The notes beneath the pieces were generated by a model. The model saw only the letters and a list, made by a program, of their open reading frames with translations. It was not told the origin of the DNA and ran no database searches. Below are positions 8,249 to 15,800 of a stretch of 31,378 bases of DNA, piece after piece. This DNA is from an uncultured beta proteobacterium (GTDB taxonomy: Bacteria > Pseudomonadota > Gammaproteobacteria > Burkholderiales > SG8-39): assembly GCA_902826155.1 (NCBI GenBank), contig CADEDU010000030.1:3995-35372 (forward strand), given 5' to 3'. The position numbers were made by a program, and so were the translations under genes. Position 1 is the stretch's first letter, and every line of letters begins with the position of its first letter.

Positions 8249-8761
8249 TTAGAGCGGCACCTGGATCAGGCCGGGCGGACTGGCCGCATCGATCAGATCG
8301 ACGCGCTTGAGCGCGATGCGCAGCCCCTCGTTGGTGCGGCGCAATTGATGCATGGCCAGGCCGGCGCGCAGAATGCGGTCGCCGTCGCGATATTCGGCGA
8401 CCATGAAGGCCGAGCGCACCTGCAGTTCGTCCGCGGTACCGGCACTCACGATGATGTTCGACACCATGTGCGCGGTGCGCGGCAACGGCGTCGCGGCGTA
8501 GGCACGCGGATGGCGCAGCCGCGCAACACGCAGGCGCAACACGGTGGCGTCCTCGTAGACGATCGAGATCTGGTGCAGCGGGTCGGTCTGCTCGATGCTC
8601 GTCGGGATCCAGTAGAAGCCCGCGGGCGCGAACAGCGCCAGCCATTCCTCGAAGCGCTGCTCGTCGAGCAGACGTGCCTCATGAAACAGGAACCGTGTCG
8701 CTTCGCGTTCCAGGTCGGCGCTGATCGGCGGCGATGCCGTGGTGAGGGCGCTCGCGCTCAT
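8249..8761 (-). CDS. Aromatic-ring-hydroxylating dioxygenase, beta subunit
   Basis: The protein has 170 residues, the normal length for the small subunit, which has an NTF2-like fold. Characteristic stretches are EATRFLFHEARLLDEQRFEEWL near the N-terminus in two pieces (EATRFLFHEARLLDE, then QRFEEWLALFAP) and the later YWIPTS, TAHMVSNI and the RAGLAMHQLRR end strand. The ATG overlaps the alpha-subunit stop by 4 bp (ATGA), which couples synthesis of the two subunits. The beta subunit is structural and supports an alpha3beta3 hexamer. It carries no cofactor ligands of its own. The pair implies a cytoplasmic NAD(P)H-dependent Rieske dioxygenase, with electron donors supplied from elsewhere in the genome. 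Confidence 0.92.
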   Translation of the reverse strand: MSASALTTASPPISADLEREATRFLFHEARLLDEQRFEEWLALFAPAGFYWIPTSIEQTDPLHQISIVYEDATVLRLRVARLRHPRAYAATPLPRTAHMVSNIIVSAGTADELQVRSAFMVAEYRDGDRILRAGLAMHQLRRTNEGLRIALKRVDLIDAASPPGLIQVPL

Positions 8762-10110
8762 GATTGTGCGGCAGCGGCGGGCGCCACAGTGTTGGCCGCG
8801 GATGGCGCGGTCATGTACCGCTTCCACGCGGCGTATTGCGCACGCAGCGGCACTTCGCTGGTGCCATCCGCTTCGAGCACGCCGGATTCGCCGGGTTTGT
8901 CGCGGCCCAGGCCGCGCGACAGATCGATCCAGTCGCTGCCGGCGGAATTAAAGCCGCGCTGGCAGCGTTCGAAGATCTCCATGTCGTCGGCGAAGATCAT
9001 CGAAGCCGGCGAATTGAGATTGGTCAGGAAACGCACCGCGCGCGCGAACATTTCATCGGGTGCGCCTTTGAGGCGGAAGCACATCGCCTGCACCATGGTG
9101 CGATCGGGCGCGATCGGCTGCACCACGCGGATCTGCTGGTACTGCGCGTTCACGCTGATGTTGGGATAGATCAGGTTGTTGAAGCGATCCAAGCCGATGA
9201 CCGCCTTGGTCTTCTCCTCGCCCATGCGCGCCACCAGCTTCGCGCGATAGTCGAGCCATACCGGATCGCTGCGCTCGGGCGAGAGCACGCCCGATTTGTA
9301 GAAGCCGCCCATGTAGGTGTGGCCACCGGGGGTACCCCACACGCCGGTGGCGAGCCAGTCCTTAAGTGTGAAGCCGTTGGAGAGCAGCTGCACGTGCGTC
9401 TGGTGCGCATCGAACGCGGCGCTCGCGTAGTCGCGTGGGTCGCCACGCGCGGCGGCCACTGACGATTCATGCACGTAGCAGGCGTGCATCACGTCATTCG
9501 CGTTTTCGTGATGCAACTTCCAGTTGGCGCGGAACTCCTGGCGGAAGATGCCGCCGGCCTGCTCGATCTCGCCCTCGGGGGAGCGATCGATCATGTTGTC
9601 GAGCGCTTCGGTCATAGAGCCGAGAAATTCGGCGAGGCTCGCGCCGGCCGCACTCATGTTGCCGAACACGAAGCCGCGATACGACTCGATGCGCGCCACC
9701 TTTGTCAGGCTGAAGCGCGGATCCTTCATATCGAACGACGCCGGCATGCTTGCGCGATGCGGCACGTTGTTGAGTGCACCGTCGAGCCGGAACTGCCAGG
9801 CGTGATACGGGCATACGAAACTGGCGCTGTTGCCCTGACCGACGTTGCAGATGCGTGCGCCGCGATGGGCGCAGCGATTGATCAGCGCGTGGATCCGGCC
9901 GTCGCGGTCGCGCGTGACGATCACCTCCTCGCGGCCCAGCCGGGTCAGCACGAAATCGCCGGGTGCGCGCAACTGGCTTTCATGCGCGAGAAAAATCCAG
10001 CAGTGCCCGAAGATGCGTTCCATCTCCAGCGCGAAGATTTCTGGATCGGTGTAGACGCGCCGATGCACGCGATCTTCGTGCACCAGCGCGGCGATGTCAG
10101 CCGTGTTCAT
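8758..10110 (-). CDS. Aromatic-ring-hydroxylating dioxygenase, alpha subunit (Rieske, mononuclear iron)
   Basis: The protein has 450 residues. The Rieske [2Fe-2S] ligands are Cys80-x-His82 and Cys100-x2-His103, with the usual 17-residue spacing. The catalytic domain carries Asp206, His209 and His214 (NANDVMHACYVHE): the bridging Asp and two Fe(II) ligands. The third ligand is probably Asp375 or Asp376 (FADDMEIFERCQ). The C-terminal SEVPLRAQYAAWKRYM resembles benzoate/anthranilate-type alpha subunits. The start is the ATG at 10110, since the long open frame upstream is only the alternate frame of the dehydrogenase gene. It lies 41 bp after the SDR gene. The enzyme would add both atoms of O2 to an aromatic ring. 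The substrate is unknown. Confidence 0.95.
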   Translation of the reverse strand: MNTADIAALVHEDRVHRRVYTDPEIFALEMERIFGHCWIFLAHESQLRAPGDFVLTRLGREEVIVTRDRDGRIHALINRCAHRGARICNVGQGNSASFVCPYHAWQFRLDGALNNVPHRASMPASFDMKDPRFSLTKVARIESYRGFVFGNMSAAGASLAEFLGSMTEALDNMIDRSPEGEIEQAGGIFRQEFRANWKLHHENANDVMHACYVHESSVAAARGDPRDYASAAFDAHQTHVQLLSNGFTLKDWLATGVWGTPGGHTYMGGFYKSGVLSPERSDPVWLDYRAKLVARMGEEKTKAVIGLDRFNNLIYPNISVNAQYQQIRVVQPIAPDRTMVQAMCFRLKGAPDEMFARAVRFLTNLNSPASMIFADDMEIFERCQRGFNSAGSDWIDLSRGLGRDKPGESGVLEADGTSEVPLRAQYAAWKRYMTAPSAANTVAPAAAAQS

Positions 10111-10151
10111 CGTTGCGGGTCGCAGGTCTTCAATCGTTCGTACATGGCCGG

Positions 10152-10964
10152 TCAGGTGCCGAGCGTGTGACCGCCGTCGACCACCAGATCCTGCATCGTC
10201 GTGTAGGCGGCGTCGTCGGAGAGCAGGAACAACACGCTGCGCGCGATGTCGTCGACCTCGCCCATGCGCCCCATCGGAATGCCCATGCGGAACTCCTCGC
10301 GCACGCCGTTGAGGATGTGATCGTCGGTGCCGGTCTTCTTGATGACGTCGCGGATCATCTCGGTGGCGGTCGGGCCGGGCGAAACGTTGTTGCAGCGGAT
10401 GCCGAGCTTCGCCAGTTCGAGTCCGAACGCGCGGGTGAGGTGCGCGACCGCGGCCTTGGAGGTGCAGTACGCCGCCTGACGAAAGCGCGGTTGGTGGGCA
10501 GCAACTGATGCGATCGTCACGATCGAGCCACGCTTGCGCGCCGCCATCACTTTGGCGACTGCCTGGGTCACCAGAAACGCGCCGAACACGTTCACGCGCA
10601 TCACCCGTTCGAACGCCGCGGGCTCGTGGTCGAGCACACCCGCCAGATGCAGCACGCCGGCCGCGTTGACCAGGCCGTCGATGCGTCCGCCGTTGGCCTG
10701 GGCGATCGCCGCCACGGTGCTGGTGACCGCCTGCGAATCGCCGATGTCGATGCAGTGCGTCGTGACCTTGCCGCCCTTTGCGGCAAGCGCCTGCGACGTC
10801 GCCGCCAGCGTGGCCGCGTCGATGTCGATCAGTACAGGCCTGGCACCGTGCGCCACCAGTGATTCGCCGATGCCCGCACCGATGCCACGCCCGCCACCGG
10901 TCACCACGACTACCGCGTCTTTCAACCCTGAGTAGGCCACCTGCGTCTCCTTCGACGATGTCAT
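10152..10964 (-). CDS. SDR-family NAD-dependent dehydrogenase, probable cis-dihydrodiol dehydrogenase
   Basis: The protein has 270 residues, a classical short-chain dehydrogenase. Nucleotide-binding motif TGGGRGIG spans 22-29, Asp47 after the second strand favours NAD+ over NADP+, and the NAAG motif is at 100-103. The catalytic residues are Ser153 (IASVAAH), Tyr166 and Lys170 (AAYCTSKAA). The ATG at 10964 is chosen because it precedes the conserved Rossmann strand by a normal distance. It is the first gene of the nine-gene operon, directly before the dioxygenase subunits. By analogy with BenD/dihydrodiol dehydrogenases it may rearomatise the cis-diol product to a catechol. That specificity is inference from context; generic SDR assignment is firm. 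Confidence 0.9.
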   Translation of the reverse strand: MTSSKETQVAYSGLKDAVVVVTGGGRGIGAGIGESLVAHGARPVLIDIDAATLAATSQALAAKGGKVTTHCIDIGDSQAVTSTVAAIAQANGGRIDGLVNAAGVLHLAGVLDHEPAAFERVMRVNVFGAFLVTQAVAKVMAARKRGSIVTIASVAAHQPRFRQAAYCTSKAAVAHLTRAFGLELAKLGIRCNNVSPGPTATEMIRDVIKKTGTDDHILNGVREEFRMGIPMGRMGEVDDIARSVLFLLSDDAAYTTMQDLVVDGGHTLGT

Positions 10965-11199
10965 GCCGGGATCGTACCCGTGCCCGACGTGTTTGATCCA
11001 ACACCGCGCATGGCGACGCCCGGGACGGGCGCAGCGGCTATGTCTGCGTGAAACGACCCAACGGCTTTCGGCGCGGCGAGCGATCCGATTATCCTCCGCA
11101 CTTGATGCCCCGCCCCCCATGCTCCACTCCGTGGCGCGGGACGCAGGCGCAATCCGACGCCATCGCCGTCATCGAGTGATCGATTCAAGGAGACAAGCA
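10965..11199. promoter_or_regulatory. Divergent intergenic region, operon and Bug gene promoters
   Basis: This 235-bp spacer separates the start of the nine-gene minus-strand operon from the plus-strand Bug receptor gene, so it must hold both promoters. An AT-rich patch at 11088-11093 reads GATAAT on the minus strand, a fair -10 hexamer for the operon, 124 bases from the SDR start. I see no convincing -35 partner and no clear operator palindrome. The plus-strand gene has a good ribosome site, AAGGAG, at 11187-11192. Confidence 0.4.
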
Positions 11200-12171
11200 A
11201 TGAGGATCGTTTCTGGCCGGATCATCGCGTGCTGTGTAGCGCTCGCCGCGATCGGTGCGACGCATGCCGCCGAGCCCGCCTTCCCCGACAAACCGGTGCG
11301 CCTGGTGATCGGCAGCGCGCCCGGCTCAGGCCCCGACATCATTTCGCGCGCGGTCGCCGATCGGCTGAGCAAGTCGTGGGGCCAGCGCGTGATCGTCGAC
11401 TCGCGTCCGGGCGCCGCGGGCATCTTGAGCGCGGAATTCGTGCTGCGGCAACCGGCCGACGGCTACACCTGGATGATGCTCACCTCGCAGCTGTTCGTGG
11501 CGACCGCGGTGCTGCCCAATCCGAAGGTCAACCTGGATCGTGACTTCAGCTCGATCAGCCTGATCGGCACCGTGCCGTTCGTGCTCGTCACCAATCCGCA
11601 GGTGCCGGCCCAGTCACTGGCTGAGTTGATTGCGCTGGCCAAGAAGCAGCCGGGCGGCCTGCGCTATGGCTCGGCCGGCACCGGCACCTCCGAGCATCTG
11701 TCGGGCGTGCTGCTCACCAGCCTCACCGGCACCGACATGCTGCACGTGCCCTACAAAGGCGTGGCGCAAGCGGTCACCGACACCATCGCCAAGGAGGTTG
11801 AGCTCACCTACGGCGTGGTGCCGGCGGTGATGCCGATGATCCAGTCCGCGCGCGTGAAGCCGCTCGGCGTCACCAGTCGCAAACGCGCCGCGCTGCTGCC
11901 CGATGTGCCCGCGATCGCCGAGGTGGTACTCGGCTACGAGATGCTCGGCTGGTACAGCCTCGTGGCCATTACCGGCACGCCCGCACCGATCCTCGACAAG
12001 ATCGCGGCCGACGTGACCAAAGCGGTGCGCGATCCCGAATTCGGTGAGCAACTGAAGAACCTCGGCATCGACGTGGTCGGCAGCAATCGCGCCGAGCTCG
12101 ATGCGTTCCGCCGCGCGCAGGGCGAGCAGATCGCCAAGGTGGCGAAGATCTCCGGGATCGACGCCAAGTGA
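11200..12171 (+). CDS. Tripartite tricarboxylate transporter substrate-binding protein (Bug/TctC family)
   Basis: The protein has 323 residues. A Sec signal peptide (RIIACCVALAAIGATHAAEP) is followed by the family start FPDKPVRLVIG and the loop GSGPDIISRAVADRLS, where the Asp-containing turn binds the ligand carboxylate. VDSRPGAAGILSAEFV and DTIAKEVELTYGVVPAV are further typical stretches. AAGGAG at 11187-11192 fixes the ATG at 11200. Bug receptors bind diverse carboxylates and aromatic acids in the periplasm. No TctA or TctB membrane genes are nearby, so this is an orphan receptor, as is common in Burkholderiales. It diverges from the dioxygenase operon, so a shared regulon is possible. The stop overlaps the next ATG by 1 bp. 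Confidence 0.94.
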   Translation: MRIVSGRIIACCVALAAIGATHAAEPAFPDKPVRLVIGSAPGSGPDIISRAVADRLSKSWGQRVIVDSRPGAAGILSAEFVLRQPADGYTWMMLTSQLFVATAVLPNPKVNLDRDFSSISLIGTVPFVLVTNPQVPAQSLAELIALAKKQPGGLRYGSAGTGTSEHLSGVLLTSLTGTDMLHVPYKGVAQAVTDTIAKEVELTYGVVPAVMPMIQSARVKPLGVTSRKRAALLPDVPAIAEVVLGYEMLGWYSLVAITGTPAPILDKIAADVTKAVRDPEFGEQLKNLGIDVVGSNRAELDAFRRAQGEQIAKVAKISGIDAK

Positions 12172-12620
12172 TGCGCGCGCGGGGCCGCTTGCTGGTGCGC
12201 CGTGTCGCCGCTTCGGCTGCGATGGCCGCGCTTACCGCCATTGCGTCATTGGCCTTGAGCGGCCACGCGCTGGCACAGTCGAAGCCTGCGGCGAAGGCGG
12301 CGAGTACGCAGCAGTTTCCGGATGTCATCGACGTGAAGATCAAGGTACGTGGCGGCAACACCTTCGACTTCGACGTGACCATCTCCTCGCCGTACGACAC
12401 GCCGCAGCGCTATGCCGATGCATTCCGCGTGAGCAGCGCGTCGGGGCAGGTTTTCGGCGAGCGCAAGCTGCTGCATGACCACGCCGACGAGCAGCCGTTT
12501 GCGCGTGATCTGCAAGGCGTGACGATTCCCGCGACGGTCAGGCAGGTCGTCGTTCAGGCGCGTGACATGAAGTTCGGCTACGGCGGCAAGACGCTGACGG
12601 TCAATCTGCCCGGCCGCTGA
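12171..12620 (+). CDS. Small secreted conserved protein of unknown function
   Basis: The protein has 149 residues from ATG 12171; GTG 12168 would add one. It has an Arg-rich N-terminus, a hydrophobic core and a probable cleavage site after GHALA, so it is likely periplasmic. The mature part contains FDFDVTISSPYDTPQRYADA, then HADEQPFARDLQGVTIP and ends GYGGKTLTVNLPGR. I recall this pattern from unnamed proteobacterial proteins but know no function; the strand-rich look suggests a small beta-sandwich. Its start shares one base with the Bug receptor stop (TGATG), a tight coupling that suggests the two act together or are co-regulated. It ends in a perfect hairpin shared with the convergent neighbour. 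Confidence 0.8.
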   Translation: MRARGRLLVRRVAASAAMAALTAIASLALSGHALAQSKPAAKAASTQQFPDVIDVKIKVRGGNTFDFDVTISSPYDTPQRYADAFRVSSASGQVFGERKLLHDHADEQPFARDLQGVTIPATVRQVVVQARDMKFGYGGKTLTVNLPGR

Positions 12621-12633
12621 ACGTGGCGGCCGG
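12610..12633. terminator. Perfect 8-bp hairpin between convergent genes
   Basis: CCGGCCGC (12610-12617) and GCGGCCGG (12626-12633) form a perfect 8-bp GC stem around an 8-base loop that contains the stop codon of the plus-strand gene. The minus-strand gene ends at 12640. No T tract follows on either side, so it may slow or mark the transcript end rather than act as a classical intrinsic terminator. Confidence 0.5.
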
Positions 12634-12639
12634 CGCGCG

Positions 12640-13347
12640 CTAACCGGGCCGGATGATCCGCGTATCGAGCGGGTAGTGCATGTTGCCGCCGGTGAATTTG
12701 GGGAAGCTTTCGAAGTCCCGTCGCATCGCGTGACGCACCGGCGATTCGAGCGAGGCTTGCAGATCGGCTTGGCTGTCGAACACCACCTTGTTGCGCTGCA
12801 TGCGATCGACGCGTGGCCACGGCAGGAATCCGCACCAGTCGACGCGGGTACAGATCTCGACGTCGCGCACCTTGGGCAACTGCACCATCAACGGCGGGTG
12901 ATGCACGATGTAGTGCCATAGCCACGCGTTGAGATCCTCGGCCGCACCGGGGTACTCGACCAGGAACGTGCATGGGTACGTGCCCGGCGCGTTGTGAAAG
13001 GTCGGATCGGGCACGGCAAACCGGCGCGACAGCATCGCCTGCTGCTCGACTTGCGCGCCGTCCAGGCTCGGCAGCGTGCCGGGTCGGGCGAGCGCCTGCA
13101 GGTGGCCGTCGGGGGCGAGCGCAGCCTCCAATTCGGGCAGATCGTCGAAATAGAGCTGCGCGGCCAGCATCGGCGGCGCCGGATCGTTCGTGTACGGATC
13201 GCGCGCGTGCGACGGCGTATACGCGTGCAGTCGCGACAGCTTCGGCGTGCTGCCGGCGATCGCGATGAACCGATCCAGGTCAGCCGGCGCGATGCGCCGA
13301 TCCTTGTTGGCCCGGTCGTGGAAGAACAAGTAGAACGCGATCGTCAC
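12640..13347 (-). CDS. EthD-like protein with two apparent ferredoxin-fold halves
   Basis: The protein has 235 residues and starts with GTG at 13347, overlapping the upstream ankyrin gene by 4 bp (GTGA), with a GGAGG-type ribosome site just upstream. The second half, CTFLVEYPGAAEDLNAWLWH followed by VHHPPLMVQLPKVRDVEIC, resembles EthD/dimeric alpha-beta barrel domains, where a strand is followed by a helix and a His-rich turn. The first half (FYLFFHDRANKDRRIAPADL, then a strand ending in AAQLYFDD) looks like a second, diverged copy. Such domains act as small isomerases, monooxygenases or decarboxylases, or have no known activity. No signal peptide is present. The fold assignment is moderate; the function is unknown. 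Confidence 0.72.
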   Translation of the reverse strand: MTIAFYLFFHDRANKDRRIAPADLDRFIAIAGSTPKLSRLHAYTPSHARDPYTNDPAPPMLAAQLYFDDLPELEAALAPDGHLQALARPGTLPSLDGAQVEQQAMLSRRFAVPDPTFHNAPGTYPCTFLVEYPGAAEDLNAWLWHYIVHHPPLMVQLPKVRDVEICTRVDWCGFLPWPRVDRMQRNKVVFDSQADLQASLESPVRHAMRRDFESFPKFTGGNMHYPLDTRIIRPG

Positions 13348-14063
13348 GGACGCCCTCCGGCACGTTGAAGAATCTCGATCATCGGCGCAAACCCATGCAT
13401 GCGCGCGAGCTGCAACGGCGTGCGACCCGAACGGTCCGCCAGATTGACGTCGGCCCCGGCGGCGACGATCGCGCGCAACGTTTCGACGTGACGCGGCCCG
13501 CCATTGCCCAGCACGATGGATTCGATCAGCGCGGTCCAGCCAAGGTTGTTGATGTGATCGAGCGGCGCGCCCGCGCCGATGAGCAGCTTCACCACCTCAT
13601 CGTGGCCCAGGTGCGCGGCGGCAATCAGCGCGGTGCCGTCGTAGCGGCTGGTGGTCTGCTTCGCGCTGGCGCCCAGTTCGAGCAGCAGCTTGAGGGTGGG
13701 CACGTCGTCCGCCACCGCGGCGATGGTTACCGCGTCGTAGCGATCGTTTTCCTTGGCGTTGATGTCGGCCCCGGCCTTGACCAGCGCGCGGATCGCGTCA
13801 CGCTGGCGTGCGTAGGTGGCGACGTGCAGCGGCGTGCGCTGATAGCGATCGCGCATGTCGACGTTGCTGCCGGCCGTGCTTGCCAGACGATTGATGGTGC
13901 CGACATCGCCCTTCGCCGCTGCGGCCAGCAGGCCGGTGTAGCCGGCGAGTTCCGCTGCCGATGGCGCGACCTGTCCCAGTGCGACAGGCGGACTGATGGC
14001 GCTCAGCACGGACAGGAAAAGGCCCATCGCGAGAGTCGTTGCGGTCTTGAGCGTGTTGGACAT
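13344..14063 (-). CDS. Secreted ankyrin-repeat protein
   Basis: The protein has 239 residues. A signal peptide (TLAMGLFLSVLSAISPPVALG, in effect residues 9-30) probably places it in the periplasm. About five to six ankyrin repeats follow, with the TPLHVA/TALIAAA helix starts and the GADIN, GASAK, GAPLD and GADVN hairpins spaced about 33 residues apart. Ankyrin repeats bind other proteins. Periplasmic ankyrin proteins such as AnkB help protect against peroxide, but no catalase is nearby here. The stop overlaps the GTG start of the EthD-like gene, which suggests the two proteins are made together. A TAGAAT box lies only 6 bases before the ATG, so the mRNA may be leaderless. Confidence 0.88.
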   Translation of the reverse strand: MSNTLKTATTLAMGLFLSVLSAISPPVALGQVAPSAAELAGYTGLLAAAAKGDVGTINRLASTAGSNVDMRDRYQRTPLHVATYARQRDAIRALVKAGADINAKENDRYDAVTIAAVADDVPTLKLLLELGASAKQTTSRYDGTALIAAAHLGHDEVVKLLIGAGAPLDHINNLGWTALIESIVLGNGGPRHVETLRAIVAAGADVNLADRSGRTPLQLARMHGFAPMIEILQRAGGRP

Positions 14064-14132
14064 GGTCGGATTCTATCGTTCGGCGCCGCTTGCTTCTCCG
14101 GTAGGGCTGCCAGGATGCGCGTGAGCTGGCCC

Positions 14133-14161
14133 TTGTTCGGATACCCCGTAGACGCTAGAGT
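14133..14161 (+). promoter_or_regulatory. Candidate sigma-70 promoter for the TRAP operon
   Basis: TTGTTC (14133-14138) and TAGAGT (14156-14161) are separated by exactly 17 bases, 57 bases before the DctP start. Both hexamers match the consensus in four of six positions. It sits in the 155-bp divergent spacer between the ankyrin gene and dctP. Confidence 0.35.
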
Positions 14162-14218
14162 CGGCGCGGCGTCGCGAGCGACCATCAGCTCGTCGGCCGA
14201 TCAGCGAGAGGAGGATGT

Positions 14219-15181
14219 ATGAAAGGGGTTGTCGTGTTTCTGAGCGCAGCGGCCGTACTTGCGGGCGCTTCGTTGCCGGTCATGGGCCAGGAAGTACGCC
14301 TGCGTGCCGCCAGCTTCATCCCGCCGAACCAGAGCTTCGGCATTCCGTTCAAGCGCTGGGCCGACGAGGTCAACACGCGCGGCAAGGGCATCATGCAGAT
14401 CGACGTGGTCGGTCCCGAAGCGGTGCCCACCGCCGAGCAACCCAACGCGGTCAAGACCGGCGTGATCGATCTGCACTCCGGACCACCCACGTTCTATCGC
14501 GGCACCTTGATCGAAGGCGAGGTGATGAGCCTCTCCGAAATCTCGATTGCCGAGATGAAGAGCAACGGCTCGTGGGAATATCTCAACAAGCTGCACGGCG
14601 ACAAGATGAACGTGACGCTGCTCACCGGCTTCGGCGACGGCGTCAACTTCCACATCTACACCTCGCGCTCGGCAGGCAACGACAAGCAAAAGCCCTTCGA
14701 CGGCTTCGTGCTGCGCACCGCGCCGATCTACAAGGCGTTCTTCGAATCGATCGGCGCCAAGACGGTGATGATCGTGCCAGGTGAAGTCTTCACCGCGCTG
14801 GAGCGCAACATGGTGCAGGGCTACGGCTGGCCGTTGTGGGGCGTGAAGGACATGGGCTGGCTCAAGCACACCAAATTCCGCTATGACCCCGGCTTTTTCA
14901 ACGTCTCGGTCAACATCATGATGAACCTCGACCGCTGGAAGAAGCTCGACGCACGCCAGCAGAAGTTCCTCGCCGAAATGTCGACCTGGATGGATCAGGA
15001 ATGGCCGAAGTGGCGCGCCGAGGCCGCGGGTCTGGAAGAGAAGATCCACAAGGAGGCCGGAATCCAGGTGGTCAATCTCGGATCGGATCTGCGTAAGCGT
15101 GCGCACGATGCGTTCTGGGGCGAACTGCAGACGGCCAGCCCGCAGCACGTGGCACACCTGAAGAAGCTGGTGACGAAATAA
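14219..15181 (+). CDS. TRAP transporter substrate-binding protein, DctP-like
   Basis: The protein has 320 residues with a signal peptide (VVVFLSAAAVLAGASLPVMG, cleaved before QEV). The mature part shows the DctP features. FKRWADEVNTRGKG is followed by the strand MQIDVVGPEAVP. The segment FDGFVLRTAPIYKAFFESIG holds Arg166, the residue expected to form a salt bridge with a carboxylate ligand. The purine-rich AGAGGAGG at 14207-14214 supports translation of this ATG; another ATG at 14215 is in a different frame. It captures the solute in the periplasm and delivers it to the DctQ/DctM pair encoded immediately downstream. The ligand is probably an organic acid; the exact identity is unknown. Confidence 0.93.
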   Translation: MKGVVVFLSAAAVLAGASLPVMGQEVRLRAASFIPPNQSFGIPFKRWADEVNTRGKGIMQIDVVGPEAVPTAEQPNAVKTGVIDLHSGPPTFYRGTLIEGEVMSLSEISIAEMKSNGSWEYLNKLHGDKMNVTLLTGFGDGVNFHIYTSRSAGNDKQKPFDGFVLRTAPIYKAFFESIGAKTVMIVPGEVFTALERNMVQGYGWPLWGVKDMGWLKHTKFRYDPGFFNVSVNIMMNLDRWKKLDARQQKFLAEMSTWMDQEWPKWRAEAAGLEEKIHKEAGIQVVNLGSDLRKRAHDAFWGELQTASPQHVAHLKKLVTK

Positions 15182-15287
15182 GCCGCGCGATTGCTCCGCG
15201 TTTGCCGGCGTCGCGCTGCGTGCGCCGGCCAATGGCGCGTCGCCGCGCGGCGGGGCATCGAGCGTTTGCGCAGTGCGGCGCTCCGCG

Positions 15288-15800
15288 ATGCGTGCACTAG
15301 CCCGCTTCTACGATCGCGTCACCGACGCCTGTGGTGCATTGGCGGCGGTGCTGGTGTTCGGCGTGACCGCGCTGATCGTGGCCGACGTGCTTCTGCGCAA
15401 CATGCTGCGTGCTCCGCTTGGCTACAGCGTCGAGCTCTCCGAGTACACCATGCTGTATCTCACTGCGCTCACCGCGCCGTGGCTGCTCAAGCGCGGCGAG
15501 CACGTGCGCATCGATCTGCTGCTGCACCGCGTGCCCGCGATCGTCGGCTGGCTGTGCGAGCTGTTCTGCGATCTCATCGGGCTCGCGCTGTCGTTGCTGA
15601 TGACGTACTACGGCGTGCGCGTGGCGATCGCCAGCATTGAGTCGGGCACCAAGCTGGTCAAGCAGTTCACCATTCCCGAGTGGTGGATCCTGCTCGCGCT
15701 GCCGCTCATGTTCGCGCTGCTCGTCATCGGCTTCATCCTGCGGCTGCACGCTTGCTGGACCGGGCCGCGCCGCCCGCGCGTCGAAGGCGCACAAATCTAG
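15288..15800 (+). CDS. TRAP transporter small permease, DctQ-like
   Basis: The protein has 170 residues from ATG 15288; an in-frame GTG at 15273 is possible. Four membrane segments are visible (LAAVLVFGVTALIVADVLLR; YTMLYLTALTAPWLL; LIGLALSLLMTYYGV; WWILLALPLMFALLVIGFIL). RGEHVRIDLLLHRVP between the second and third is the typical DctQ loop. It forms the membrane complex with DctM. The gene follows the receptor gene by about 106 bp, and its stop overlaps the dctM start by one base. No clear ribosome site precedes the ATG. Confidence 0.92.
   Translation: MRALARFYDRVTDACGALAAVLVFGVTALIVADVLLRNMLRAPLGYSVELSEYTMLYLTALTAPWLLKRGEHVRIDLLLHRVPAIVGWLCELFCDLIGLALSLLMTYYGVRVAIASIESGTKLVKQFTIPEWWILLALPLMFALLVIGFILRLHACWTGPRRPRVEGAQI

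Noticed and set aside
7961..9169. Long plus-strand open frame (402 codons) opposite the hydrolase and dioxygenase genes
   Set aside because: Arg/His-rich composition with no family pattern. It lies antisense to three well-recognised genes and reflects GC-rich codon bias.
10111..11004. Minus-strand frame joining the dioxygenase alpha subunit to about 300 upstream residues, suggesting a fusion
   Set aside because: The upstream part is the alternate frame of the SDR gene and is Arg-rich without pattern. The alpha subunit begins normally at 10110.
14064..14075. TAGAAT box 6 bases before the ankyrin ATG as a firm leaderless promoter
   Set aside because: No -35 partner at the right distance; mentioned as a possibility in the gene entry but not listed as a feature.
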